The notes under the pieces: generated by a model
Database searches by the model: none
Seen by the model: the letters and a program-made list of their open reading frames with translations, nothing else
Told to the model about the DNA's origin: nothing
Part shown: piece by piece, positions 8,469 to 17,107 of the stretch
How positions within the stretch are numbered: position 1 is the first letter of the stretch
How the letters are laid out: each line of letters begins with the position of its first letter
Position numbers and translations under genes: made by a program
Origin: CAYLSV01 sp964386435
Lineage (GTDB): Bacteria > Planctomycetota > Phycisphaerae > Tepidisphaerales > Tepidisphaeraceae
Assembly: GCA_964386435.1 (NCBI GenBank)
Contig: CAYLSV010000020.1
Coordinates: forward strand, 1-49,227
DNA length: 49,227 nucleotides
Reading direction: 5' to 3'

Positions 8469-9062
8469 CTACCACCCAATTCCCCCCGCCTCGGTCAGCC
8501 TCGGGAGTACGCGGTCCTTGCCGCTGAGGGTCTCGGCGTCGGCGACTTGGGGCCACGCGATGTTCAGGGCCGGATCGTCCCAGGCGATGCCGGCTTCGTG
8601 GTCCGGGGCGTAGGGGGCGCTGACTTTGTAGACCACCTCGGTGTCGGGCAGCAGGGTGCAGAAGCCGTGGGCGAAGCCGACGGGGACGTAAATCTGGTTC
8701 CACGAGTCGGCACTGATTTCCTCGGCCACGTGATGGCCGTACGTCGGGCTGCCCTCGCGGAGGTCGACAGCGACGTCGAGGATCGCGCCGCGCAGCACCC
8801 GCACCAGCTTCGCCTGGGCGAACGGCGGTCGCTGGAAGTGCAAGCCGCGGACCGTGCCGGCGGCGGCAGAGAGGCTTTGGTTGTCCTGCACAAAAGTCGC
8901 GGCGATGTCGTGTTCGTCGGCGAGCTTCTGGGCGCTGTACGTCTCGCTGAAAAAGCCGCGGTGGTCGCCGAACTTTTTAATGTGGATGATCGCCACGCCG
9001 TCTATCGCGTCGAGGCGGCCGTAGGTGGTTGTTGGGATCGGCATGGCGGCGAGGGTGGTCAC
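8469..9062 (-). CDS. rfbC: dTDP-4-dehydrorhamnose 3,5-epimerase
   Basis: 197 residues, close to the family length. The cupin-fold motifs are clear: DHRGFFSETY, FVQDNQSLS, the catalytic His in VRGLHFQRPP, VLRGAILDVAVDLR, and YVPVGFAHGFC, followed by TEVVYKVSAPYAPDHEAGIAWDD. The enzyme epimerises C3 and C5 of dTDP-4-keto-6-deoxyglucose on the way to dTDP-L-rhamnose for surface polysaccharides. The other rhamnose genes (rfbA, rfbB, rfbD) are not in this window. Starts at 9062 or 9044 are both ATG; the sequence does not decide. The next gene begins directly after its stop. Confidence 0.93.
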   Translation of the reverse strand: MTTLAAMPIPTTTYGRLDAIDGVAIIHIKKFGDHRGFFSETYSAQKLADEHDIAATFVQDNQSLSAAAGTVRGLHFQRPPFAQAKLVRVLRGAILDVAVDLREGSPTYGHHVAEEISADSWNQIYVPVGFAHGFCTLLPDTEVVYKVSAPYAPDHEAGIAWDDPALNIAWPQVADAETLSGKDRVLPRLTEAGGIGW

Positions 9063-9232
9063 ACGCGGAGTATCGGCCGTTCATCTCGACCGCCCGCGGC
9101 AAGAGTTTATCGGCACCCCGCCCGCTGCAAGGACGGCCGCCCGCCGCCGACTACACTCCCGGCGCCGCCCGGCCCGCCGAGGAGCCTGCGTCCGGTCGGC
9201 CCCTTCCCGCCCCCGAACCCCGGTTGCCGCGC

Positions 9233-11227
9233 ATGACGACGCTCACCGCCGATCCCGCCACCCCCGCCTCGCCCGCCGATGCCCCCGAGTTGTCGAAGGA
9301 GGCCGACGACCCGCGCGTCTCGAGCCGCGTCGTGCTGCTGCTCATCGGCGGCGTGCTGCTGCTCACCGCCGCCGCCGCGTACCTCATTTTCCCCAACACC
9401 GAGGACGGGCGGAACTTCTACGCCGACCTGCTCGCCGGCCTCGCCGCGCTGATCATGGGCGTGCCGCTGATCATCCAGGCGCTGCGCGACTTGTGGCACG
9501 GCACGACGCAGATGAACGCGCTGGCCGCCCTCTCCATCGCCGCCGCCATCGCCGCCAGCTTCTACTTCACGGCCGGGGCCATCGCGTTCTTCATGATCCT
9601 CAGCGTTCTCATCGAGACGCGCACCGCCCTGGGGGCCCGCAAGACCATCGAGGCGCTACTCCGCCTCACGCCCGACAAGGCGATGAAGCTCGCAGACGAC
9701 GGCACCGAAACCATGGTCGAGGCCAAGTCGCTCACGCCCGGCGACGTCGTCCGCGTCCGTCCCGGCGACAACCTGCCCGGCGACGGCGTGGTCGTTCGCG
9801 GCCAATCGAGCATCAACCAGGCCAACATCACCGGCGAGTCTGTCCCCGTCGACAAGGCCGAGCAGGACGAAGTGTTCGGCGGCACGACCAACCTCACCGG
9901 CGCCCTCGACATCCGCATCACCAAGGCCGGCGCCGACACGACGCTGGGCCGGGTGCAGGATCTGGTCCTTCATGCCGAGCAGACCAAGACGCCCACCCAG
10001 CGGATGGCCGACCTGTACGCCGCGTGGCACACGCCGGTGATCCTGATGCTGGCCCTGGTGCTGTGGCTGTTCACCAAGGACGCCGGGCGGGTCATCGCGC
10101 TCTTGGTCATCGCGGCCCCGAGCAGCATTATCCTCGCGACGCCCACCGCCCTCGTCGCCGCCCTCTCGGCCGCGGCCCGGCTGGGGCTCTTGGTGAAAAA
10201 CGTCAGCGACCTGGAGTCGGCCCGCAAGATCACGGCCGTCGTGTTCGACAAAACCGGCACGCTGACCACCGGCAAGCTGACCGTCAGCCGCCTGGGCCCG
10301 ATCGACGGCGTCGAGCCGGCCGAACTGCTCGCCGCCGCGGCCGCCGTGGAGCAGAACAGCAACCACCCCGCTGCCAAGGCCGTCATGGAAATCGCCAAGC
10401 GGGCGCGGGTCACCGTCGCCGACGCCCAGAACTTCGAGGAAGTCGGCGGCCGCGGCGTCAAGGGCATCGTCGGCGGCCGGCAGATTGCCGTCGGCCGGGC
10501 GACGTGGCTCGACGAGTTGGGCGTCGACACCACCATCGGCGAGGCCCAGCCCGACGGCCTGTCGCTCCTGCACGTCGCCCAGGATGGCCGCCTGCTCGGC
10601 TGGATCGGGCTCGAGGACAAGCCCCGCACCGACGCCGCCGGGGCCGTTGACGAGCTGCGGGATCAGAACGTCCGGCAGGTCGTCATGGTCACCGGCGACC
10701 GCTGGAGCGTGGCCAACCGCGTGGCGGCCGACTTACACTGCACAGATGTCCAGGCCGAGGTCTTGCCGGGCGAGAAGCTGCAGGTGGTCGAGGGCTTGCG
10801 GCGCAAGGGCCACGTGATCGCCGTTGTCGGCGACGGCGTGAACGATGCCCCGGCGCTCAAGGCCGGCGACCTCTCGATCGCTATGGGGGCCGCCGGCAGC
10901 GACGTGGCGATCAACTCGGCAAGCGTCGCGTTGATGAACAACCGCCTGGACCGCATCCCGTTCCTCGTGCGGCTCAGCCGCAGCACCGGCCGGGTCATTT
11001 TGCAGGGCATCGGCTTCAGCATCCTCTACATCGCCATCTTCGGCGGCCTCGCGGCCGCCGGCTACCTGCCGCCGATTCTGGCCGCCATCCTCCACACGCT
11101 CTCCAGCGTCTTCGTCGTCTTCAACTCCGCCCGCTTGGTCCGCGAGGGCGAAGAGATCGACGTCGTCGAACCCGAAACCCCGGTCCGCCCGACGATCACA
11201 CCCACACCGGTGAGGGTGGCAGCATGA
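9233..11227 (+). CDS. P-type ATPase, P1B-like, with atypical metal-site motif
   Basis: 664 residues. All P-type landmarks are present: actuator loop ITGESVPVDK near residue 200, phosphorylation site DKTGTLT with Asp339, the nucleotide-binding SNHPAAKAVME, and the hinge GDGVNDAPAL near 533-540. Helix count and the C-terminal pair of helices fit a P1B heavy-metal pump. However, the usual CPC/SPC/CPH ligand motif of the sixth helix is replaced by A295-P-S-S in AAPSSIILATPTAL, so no cysteine is available there. There is no N-terminal metal-binding domain and no His-rich tail. The transported ion cannot be inferred. I chose the ATG at 9233 because the upstream in-frame region is Pro/Arg-rich and overlaps the rfbC promoter area. 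Confidence 0.88.
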   Translation: MTTLTADPATPASPADAPELSKEADDPRVSSRVVLLLIGGVLLLTAAAAYLIFPNTEDGRNFYADLLAGLAALIMGVPLIIQALRDLWHGTTQMNALAALSIAAAIAASFYFTAGAIAFFMILSVLIETRTALGARKTIEALLRLTPDKAMKLADDGTETMVEAKSLTPGDVVRVRPGDNLPGDGVVVRGQSSINQANITGESVPVDKAEQDEVFGGTTNLTGALDIRITKAGADTTLGRVQDLVLHAEQTKTPTQRMADLYAAWHTPVILMLALVLWLFTKDAGRVIALLVIAAPSSIILATPTALVAALSAAARLGLLVKNVSDLESARKITAVVFDKTGTLTTGKLTVSRLGPIDGVEPAELLAAAAAVEQNSNHPAAKAVMEIAKRARVTVADAQNFEEVGGRGVKGIVGGRQIAVGRATWLDELGVDTTIGEAQPDGLSLLHVAQDGRLLGWIGLEDKPRTDAAGAVDELRDQNVRQVVMVTGDRWSVANRVAADLHCTDVQAEVLPGEKLQVVEGLRRKGHVIAVVGDGVNDAPALKAGDLSIAMGAAGSDVAINSASVALMNNRLDRIPFLVRLSRSTGRVILQGIGFSILYIAIFGGLAAAGYLPPILAAILHTLSSVFVVFNSARLVREGEEIDVVEPETPVRPTITPTPVRVAA

Positions 11228-11240
11228 AGGCGATGTCGGA

Positions 11241-11325
11241 GTACCGAGCAATGAGTACCGAGCACCGAGTGTCGGAGCCGGAGCCGATCGTCGGCACTCG
11301 GTACTCGGTACTCAACACCCGGTAC
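11241..11325. terminator. long imperfect hairpin between convergent genes
   Basis: Arms 11241-11275 and 11291-11325 are reverse complements at 28 of 35 positions, with a 15-base loop; most mismatches are transitions that would allow G-U pairing in RNA. Each arm is itself built from iterations of GAGTACCGAG. It sits between the P-type ATPase and the convergent ABC permease, where a bidirectional terminator is expected. The tandem motif suggests a repeat family rather than a simple terminator. Confidence 0.65.
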
Positions 11326-11331
11326 TTCTGC

Positions 11332-12294
11332 TCACCCCACCTGCCGCGTCTGGAACAGGGCGATGGCCACGGCCAGGGCTGCGCAGATCATCAGGCCGCT
11401 GTAGACGGCGATGCTGCCCAGGTAGCCGAAGGTGATGAAACCGCCCTGCGTGAAGGCGTCGGCGACGTTCAGGAAGCCGATGTTCGGCACCACGCGCCAC
11501 GCCACCGCGTTCGCCCCGCCGCCGTCGCCGAAGAAGTAGTCGCTGACCACCCCGGCCACCGCGACCACGACGACCAGCACGAACGCCGGCACCAGCGTCA
11601 GCCGGATCGCCGCCGCCACGCCCACGGCCGCAAGGATCAGCGCCGCCATCCACATCGCGATCGACGCCGCCCACACCTGCGGGGCCAAATCGATCAACGG
11701 CAGCTGGATCTGAAACCCTTTGGCGAACAGCATCACCCCGAGGTACGCCACGAACAATGCCACCGCCAGAACGCGGGCGAACGCGCTGGAGAAGTTGCGG
11801 CGGAACAGGTAGTTCGCCGCCCCCGCCGCGACCAGCGACACCAGCACCGCCCCGCCGGCAAACACGATCACAGGCCAGTCGTAGCGGTCGGCCGCGGTGC
11901 TCATCACGCCGTGTCGGCGGAGCATGAGCAGCATCAGCGTCCAGATAATCTCCGCCAGCAGCACCGCCGCGGCCACGCCCAAATACTTGCCGATGATGAA
12001 CAGCGGCCGCGGCAGCGGCTTGCTGATGACGGTCAGCGTCGTTTGGTTGTCGATCTCCCGCCGCACGATCAGCGGCGGCAGCACCGCCCCCAAGAACATG
12101 CCGCCCACCAGCAGCATGCTGAGCATCATCGAGGTGGCGAAGGTCGTGTCCTCCTCGAACGTGTACGCCGCCGTCGGCCCCAGCAGCATCAGGACCAGCA
12201 CCAGCAGCAGCCACGCCAGGTAAAACGGCTGGCGAATGCCCTCGACAAAGGCGTTGCGGGAGACGGCAAACAGTTGTCCGATGACGCCTGGCAT
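11332..12294 (-). CDS. ABC-2 type permease
   Basis: 320 residues with six or more hydrophobic segments. The first loop contains LPPLIVRREIDNQTTLTVISKPLPRPLFIIGKYLG, the stretch typical of ABC-2/NosY-like permeases in which the protein enters the second helix (compare EVFVKPLPRWAYLVGRWLG in the permease at 18.3 kb). No ATPase is adjacent on this strand. It is divergent from the SPFH cluster, 88 bases away, and may use the ABC ATPase encoded at 17.1 kb. The ATG at 12294 gives the expected amphipathic N-terminus (MPGVIGQLFAVSRNAFVEGI); longer in-frame starts run into the divergent gene. Confidence 0.82.
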   Translation of the reverse strand: MPGVIGQLFAVSRNAFVEGIRQPFYLAWLLLVLVLMLLGPTAAYTFEEDTTFATSMMLSMLLVGGMFLGAVLPPLIVRREIDNQTTLTVISKPLPRPLFIIGKYLGVAAAVLLAEIIWTLMLLMLRRHGVMSTAADRYDWPVIVFAGGAVLVSLVAAGAANYLFRRNFSSAFARVLAVALFVAYLGVMLFAKGFQIQLPLIDLAPQVWAASIAMWMAALILAAVGVAAAIRLTLVPAFVLVVVVAVAGVVSDYFFGDGGGANAVAWRVVPNIGFLNVADAFTQGGFITFGYLGSIAVYSGLMICAALAVAIALFQTRQVG

Positions 12295-12382
12295 AAGCGA
12301 CTCTACGCAGCCGACGCCCCGTGATAACCGCCCTATCTTTCCCCACTCGGATCCCCCGTCGCCCCGCCAGCGCCGCCTCGCC

Positions 12383-14533
12383 ATGACGCAACCCACCCCG
12401 AATCCGCCCGCCGCCGAGCCGCGGGACGCCAAGAAGCGGCCGGCTCAAACCGCGGTGCCGCTGCCGGCGGCTTTAACGAGCAACGTGCCACTGCAGGGCC
12501 GCGGCATTGCCGCCGCCCTCGCCGCCGCCGGGCTGCTGGGGGTGAGCGTGCTGGGCGTCATGCTCTCCGCCGGGCTCAGCGGCACGCCGTGGTCGATCGG
12601 CGTCGCCGTCGCCGGTGGCGGGCTGGTCGTCGCCTTGGGCAGCGCCCTCGCCTACGTCTTCCGGCGGCAGGCGGCGGTCGAGACGGTTGAGATCGAGGAG
12701 CTCGAACGCGACGGCCGCGCCGGGCAGAGTTTGTTCAACGACCTCGCCGACGCCCGGCCGGCCGAGCGACGGGTGCGGCGGGTGTACGAGTTCGTGCTGC
12801 CGCTGGTGACCGTCCTGGCGATCTCGACGATGTTCGCCATCGGCATCCCGGCGCTGCTGTCGTCGATCGAGAAGTGGCAGGACGGGCTGCCGCTGGCGGT
12901 GAACAGCCGCCCGGCCGGGGCCGCCGCCGCCGCGGCGGTTCTGGCGTTCGCGTGCTTCCTGGTGGGCCGCTACCTCGTCGGTTTGGCCAAGGACGCCTCG
13001 CTGCAACTGCTCCGCGGCCCCGGCGGCTTCCTCGTCGGCATCGGCGTGTTGCTCCTGCTGGGGGCGCTGGCGCTGGGGGCCGCCGACTTCAACAGCACCG
13101 ACCCGGTCACCGTCCTGCCGCTGCGCATCGTCGCGACACTTGCGCCAGCGGTGGCGTGTCTGCTGGCGCTGGAGTTGACGCTCAACCTGCTGCTGGAGCT
13201 GTACCGCCCCCGCCGACCCGGTGAACAACCGCGGGCCGCCTTCGACTCGCGCCTGCTGGCGCTCTTCTCCTCCCCCGGTGGGGCGGTGGCGTCGATCGGC
13301 GACGCCCTCAACTATCAGTTCGGCTTCGAGGTCAGCCGCACCTGGCTTTACCGGCTTTTGGCCCGCAGTCTCGCGTGGCTGCTGGCCGGCGGGGCCGTGG
13401 CGCTGCTGCTGCTGTCGTGCCTCTTTCTCGTCGAGCCGCACCAGCGCGCGGTGGTCACGACCTTCGGCCGGGCGGGTGAGGAATCGGTCGGGCCGGGGTT
13501 GCACTTCAAGGCGCCTTGGCCAATCGCCGGAGTGCAGAAGTACGACGTCGAGCGGCTCCGCACCCTCAGCCTCGGCAACACCAACCCCGCCCAGCCGCGG
13601 GACCTCGGCCGGTCGCCGGTCGAGCAGACGCCGCTGCTGTACTCGAACATCACCAACACCAGCGAGGGGGACCCGCTGCTGCTGGGCAACCGCTCCATTC
13701 CCACCGACGAAACCTCCGTCGGCGTCTCGTTCGGGCTCGCTCAGCTGCTCATCGACTACCGCATCGGCGATTTGCAGGCCTACCTCCGCGAGAACCCGTA
13801 CGCCGACGATCCGGCCGACCCCGACCGCCTGCTGCGTCAGCTGGCCGAGGACGTGAGCGGACGGGTGCTCATGGGCCTCGACTTCGACGACCTCGCCGGC
13901 GCGGCCCGGCAGGAAGCGGCCGCCCACATCGAGCGCGAGCTCGCCGCCGCCGCCGCTCCGCTGGGGTATGAGTTGGCGTGGGTCGGCCTGGTCGGCGTGC
14001 GTCCGGTGGATGGCGTGGCCGACGTGTACTTGTCGCGGGAGGAGGAGGAGGCCGCCGGCGCTGCCGCCGTGGCCGAAGCCCGCAAGGAGGAGACGGCGAG
14101 TCTGACCGCCGCCGCCGGCAGCGTGGAGGCGGCCGCCCGGATCGCGGAGTTGATCGACGCCGAGGTCGCCGCCCGCGAGGCCGGTGACGCCGAAGCCGCC
14201 GCCGCCGCGGGGGCCGAGGCCGAACGTGTCATCAGCAACGCCCGAGGTGCCGCCGCCGCCCTGCTTTCGGCCGCCCAGGCCGAGAAGCTCGAACTGGTTC
14301 TCACCGACCAAGGCCGCGTCGCCCGCTACCAAGGTGATCGCGAGGCCTATCGCACCAACCCCGACCTCTACCGCACCCGAGCCCTGCTCGCCGCCCTTCG
14401 CGAGAATTTGCCCGGCACGCGGATCTACGTCCTCGCCCTCGATGAACAGCAGCGGGCCAAGCTGCAGACCCGCCTCGACAACACCGTCGGCAACACCAAT
14501 GCCCTCGACCTCGACGGCGTCATCGGCGGTTAA
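12383..14533 (+). CDS. SPFH-domain membrane protein, HflK-like with extended N-terminus
   Basis: 716 residues, much longer than ordinary HflK. The N-terminal half (about residues 35-345) has several hydrophobic helices and no recognised domain. From about residue 350 an SPFH/band 7 domain begins: FLVEPHQRAVVTTFGRAGE, then GPGLHFKAPWPIAGVQKYDVERL, and ends in an Ala/Glu-rich coiled-coil (about 560-650) with the late motif DLYRTRALLAALRENLPGTRIYVL. Such proteins form large membrane rings that organise microdomains or hold the FtsH protease; no ftsH gene is nearby. It is the first gene of a five-gene cluster with a 54-base gap to the next. Start at 12383 is the first ATG beyond the divergent gene's promoter. 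Confidence 0.85.
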   Translation: MTQPTPNPPAAEPRDAKKRPAQTAVPLPAALTSNVPLQGRGIAAALAAAGLLGVSVLGVMLSAGLSGTPWSIGVAVAGGGLVVALGSALAYVFRRQAAVETVEIEELERDGRAGQSLFNDLADARPAERRVRRVYEFVLPLVTVLAISTMFAIGIPALLSSIEKWQDGLPLAVNSRPAGAAAAAAVLAFACFLVGRYLVGLAKDASLQLLRGPGGFLVGIGVLLLLGALALGAADFNSTDPVTVLPLRIVATLAPAVACLLALELTLNLLLELYRPRRPGEQPRAAFDSRLLALFSSPGGAVASIGDALNYQFGFEVSRTWLYRLLARSLAWLLAGGAVALLLLSCLFLVEPHQRAVVTTFGRAGEESVGPGLHFKAPWPIAGVQKYDVERLRTLSLGNTNPAQPRDLGRSPVEQTPLLYSNITNTSEGDPLLLGNRSIPTDETSVGVSFGLAQLLIDYRIGDLQAYLRENPYADDPADPDRLLRQLAEDVSGRVLMGLDFDDLAGAARQEAAAHIERELAAAAAPLGYELAWVGLVGVRPVDGVADVYLSREEEEAAGAAAVAEARKEETASLTAAAGSVEAAARIAELIDAEVAAREAGDAEAAAAAGAEAERVISNARGAAAALLSAAQAEKLELVLTDQGRVARYQGDREAYRTNPDLYRTRALLAALRENLPGTRIYVLALDEQQRAKLQTRLDNTVGNTNALDLDGVIGG

Positions 14534-14587
14534 TCCGTATCCGAATTTTACCGCCCGCTTTCCCCGAACCTGATTCCGAGACCACCC

Positions 14588-15538
14588 ATGACACGCATTC
14601 GCAACCTCGTCATCGGATTGGCGGTGCTGGCACTTCTGCTGCTGGCGATGGTGACGTACCTCGTGCCGTTCAACAAGGCAGTCGTCGTCACCGGGCTGGG
14701 CAACGTCGCGACCGTCAAGAACGCCGACGGCACCGAGGCCGGCCTCTACTTCAAGGCCCCCTGGCCGATCCAGCGGGTGGCCCGGGAGTACGATCTGGGC
14801 GTCCGCACCGCCAGCGACCGGCTGGAGCAGACCAACACCGCCGACAACCGCAGCGTGGTGCTCAACACGTTCGTGTTCTGGCGGATCGATGACCCGCTGG
14901 CGTTCTACCGCACCTTCGGCTCCGAGGCCGAGGCGGCCCGGCGGATCCGCGACCGGCTGCGGGCCACCCGCGGCGTCATCGGGCGGTACAACTTCAGCGA
15001 TTTGTTCAACACCGACCCCGCCGCCCTGAAGCGCGACGAGATCGAGGCCGAGATGGCCGCCGCCGTGCAGGCCGCGTTGGCCGACGGCGGCGTGGCGGTG
15101 GAGCGGGTGGGCATCCAGCGGATCGTGCTGGGGCAGGCCGTGACGCAAGCCGTCACCGAATTCCAACGGCGGCAGCAGGAAGCGCTGGCGCAGGTCGCCG
15201 AGAGCGAGGGGCAATCGCTGGCGGCCAACATCGGCAGCAACGCCGAGAATTTGGTCGCCAAGATCAACGCTTTCGCCGAGCTGCGGGCCGACGAGTTCCG
15301 CGCCCAGGCCGGCCCCGAGCAGGCGCGGCTGCTGGCGCAGTTCGACCAAGATCCGGACTTCGCCAAGCTCATCATCGAGCTAGAGGCCGTCGCCGAGATG
15401 CTGGGCACCGACAACACGACGTTCTTCCTGCAGCCTGGCATTTTCGGCGACCTGTTCGACGTGCTGGACCCGAACTACGACGCGGCGACCGGCGAGGTCA
15501 TCGACACCGCCCCAACCGCCGCCCCAGCCGCCGAGTAA
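14588..15538 (+). CDS. SPFH-domain protein, HflC-like
   Basis: 316 residues, normal for HflC. A single N-terminal helix (LVIGLAVLALLLLAMVTYLV) is followed by the SPFH domain with FNKAVVVTGLGNVATV, GLYFKAPWPIQRVAREYDLG and FVFWRIDDPLAFYRTFG. The stretch FQRRQQEALAQVAESEGQSLAANI is the coiled-coil shoulder, and AELRADEFRAQAGPEQARLLAQF follows, as in HflC. The C-terminal tail after residue 290 is acidic and proline-rich. It probably pairs with the upstream HflK-like protein in a hetero-oligomeric ring whose main body faces the periplasm. Spacing to the neighbours is 54 and 27 bases, so the genes are likely one transcript. Confidence 0.87.
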   Translation: MTRIRNLVIGLAVLALLLLAMVTYLVPFNKAVVVTGLGNVATVKNADGTEAGLYFKAPWPIQRVAREYDLGVRTASDRLEQTNTADNRSVVLNTFVFWRIDDPLAFYRTFGSEAEAARRIRDRLRATRGVIGRYNFSDLFNTDPAALKRDEIEAEMAAAVQAALADGGVAVERVGIQRIVLGQAVTQAVTEFQRRQQEALAQVAESEGQSLAANIGSNAENLVAKINAFAELRADEFRAQAGPEQARLLAQFDQDPDFAKLIIELEAVAEMLGTDNTTFFLQPGIFGDLFDVLDPNYDAATGEVIDTAPTAAPAAE

Positions 15539-15565
15539 TTTGCCGATTCTCGTGAGCTTTCCGCG

Positions 15566-17077
15566 ATGACCAAACCCGAAACCACCGCCGACGAGAAGCT
15601 GGGCGTCGCCCCAATCGCCGACGAGCCGAAGGCCGTTGACGCCGGCGGCGACGACGTGGAACTCCGCCGCGAGCGTGGCGGCACCACCGCCCTGACCGAC
15701 GCGCTGCAAACCAGCTTCGGCATCCTCCGCTGGGTGCTGCTGCTGCTGGTGGGCGTGTTCCTGCTGGGCGGGTTCTTCACCGTCGAGCCCGACGAGGTGG
15801 CGGTCCGCACCCGCCTCGGCAGCGTCACCGGCGGGGCCGACGCCGTGCTGCGGGCCGGCGGCGGGTACCACTTCCGGCTGCCGGCACCCATCGATCAGGT
15901 CTACCGCGTCCCGATCGGTGCACAAACAACCGCTTTGAACGATTCGTTCTACTTCAACACCGAGCGGAACCCGGACCAGACCTACGAAGAGCGGATCGGC
16001 GGCACGTTCGGGGCCGGCGGCCAAGGGCCGCAGATCGGCACCGACGGCTTCCTCGTGACCGGTGACAAATTGCTGGCACACGGCCGGTTTAGCATCAACT
16101 GGCGGGTGCGGCCCGAGGACGCGGTGAGCTTTGTCCAGAACTTTGCCGACGCCGAGGCCGATCAGGACGCCGAGGCCGAGCTGCTGATGATGGCGCGGGC
16201 CGGGCAGGTGGTCCGCACCGCCGCCGAGTCGGCCGTGACGGCCGCCGTCGCCGGCATCGACGCCGACTCGTTCCTGCGGCTCAACGTCGGCACCGACCAG
16301 ATCCGCGAACAACTCCAGGCCCAACTCGCCGAGCTCGACACCGGCATCACGATCGAGGCGGTCGTGGCGGTCGAGATCGTCCCGCCGCTGGCCGCCGGCC
16401 GGGCCTATTCGGATGTCGCCGCGGCCCAGGGGCTGCGGGACACGGTCATCGCCGCCGAGGAGCAGGCCCGGGACCGCCAACTGATCGCGGTCGCCGGCCT
16501 CACGTTCCCGGCGTTCGAGGCGGCCATCACCACCTACGAGGCGGCCGACAGTCGCAGCGATTTCGACACCCGTGCCGCCGCCGCCGAAGCCATCAACAAC
16601 CTTTTCGACGGCCGGACGGCCGACGTGGCCTTGACCCCGCTGATCGAACTCGCCACCGCCGCCGATCGCGCCGAGGAGGCCGCCGACCTGCTGGCCGTCG
16701 TCGAAGAAGTCGGCACCGCCAGCGCCGTCGGCTCGGCCGTCACGACGGTCAACCAGGCCCGCAACTTCCGCAACCGCGAGATCAGCCGCCTCGAGGGCGA
16801 GCTGGCCAACTACCGGGCTCGGCTGCCCAGCGTTGCCGAGTCGCCGGAGATCACGTACACGGCGTTGCACCGCCGCATGTGGCGGGACATCCTCGGCGGC
16901 AACTACAGCGAGCGGACCTTCGTTCCCGGCGTCGGCGAGATCGAGCTGCTGGTGCCACGCGATCCCGGCGTCGACAAGCGGCGTGATGCCCAGCGCCGTG
17001 AACAGGAGCTCGAGGAGCAACAGCAGCAGCAGGAACGCCAGACGACGCGGACGCAGGACCCGACCGCCGCCCGCTGA
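15566..17077 (+). CDS. third SPFH-domain membrane protein
   Basis: 503 residues. A charged N-terminal tail of about 50 residues precedes one membrane helix (ILRWVLLLLVGVFLLGGFF), then FTVEPDEVAVRTRLGSVTGGADAVLRAGGGYHF, the opening of an SPFH domain, with RLPAPIDQVYRVPIG and later FSINWRVRPEDAVSFVQNF. The second half is an Ala/Glu-rich helical region, and the end is a Gln/Arg-rich tail (EEQQQQQERQ). It is divergent from both HflK and HflC and would be a third ring subunit. The next gene (ABC ATPase) starts 30 bases downstream. Confidence 0.83.
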   Translation: MTKPETTADEKLGVAPIADEPKAVDAGGDDVELRRERGGTTALTDALQTSFGILRWVLLLLVGVFLLGGFFTVEPDEVAVRTRLGSVTGGADAVLRAGGGYHFRLPAPIDQVYRVPIGAQTTALNDSFYFNTERNPDQTYEERIGGTFGAGGQGPQIGTDGFLVTGDKLLAHGRFSINWRVRPEDAVSFVQNFADAEADQDAEAELLMMARAGQVVRTAAESAVTAAVAGIDADSFLRLNVGTDQIREQLQAQLAELDTGITIEAVVAVEIVPPLAAGRAYSDVAAAQGLRDTVIAAEEQARDRQLIAVAGLTFPAFEAAITTYEAADSRSDFDTRAAAAEAINNLFDGRTADVALTPLIELATAADRAEEAADLLAVVEEVGTASAVGSAVTTVNQARNFRNREISRLEGELANYRARLPSVAESPEITYTALHRRMWRDILGGNYSERTFVPGVGEIELLVPRDPGVDKRRDAQRREQELEEQQQQQERQTTRTQDPTAAR

Positions 17078-17107
17078 TCCTTCGCCTCACCCCACCGCAT
17101 AAGCTCG

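Noticed and set aside
12473..15349. 958-codon open frame on the minus strand across the SPFH genes
   Set aside because: It is antisense to two clear SPFH genes, has composition typical of a GC-rich shadow frame (Gly, Arg, Pro, Gln, His) and no motif.
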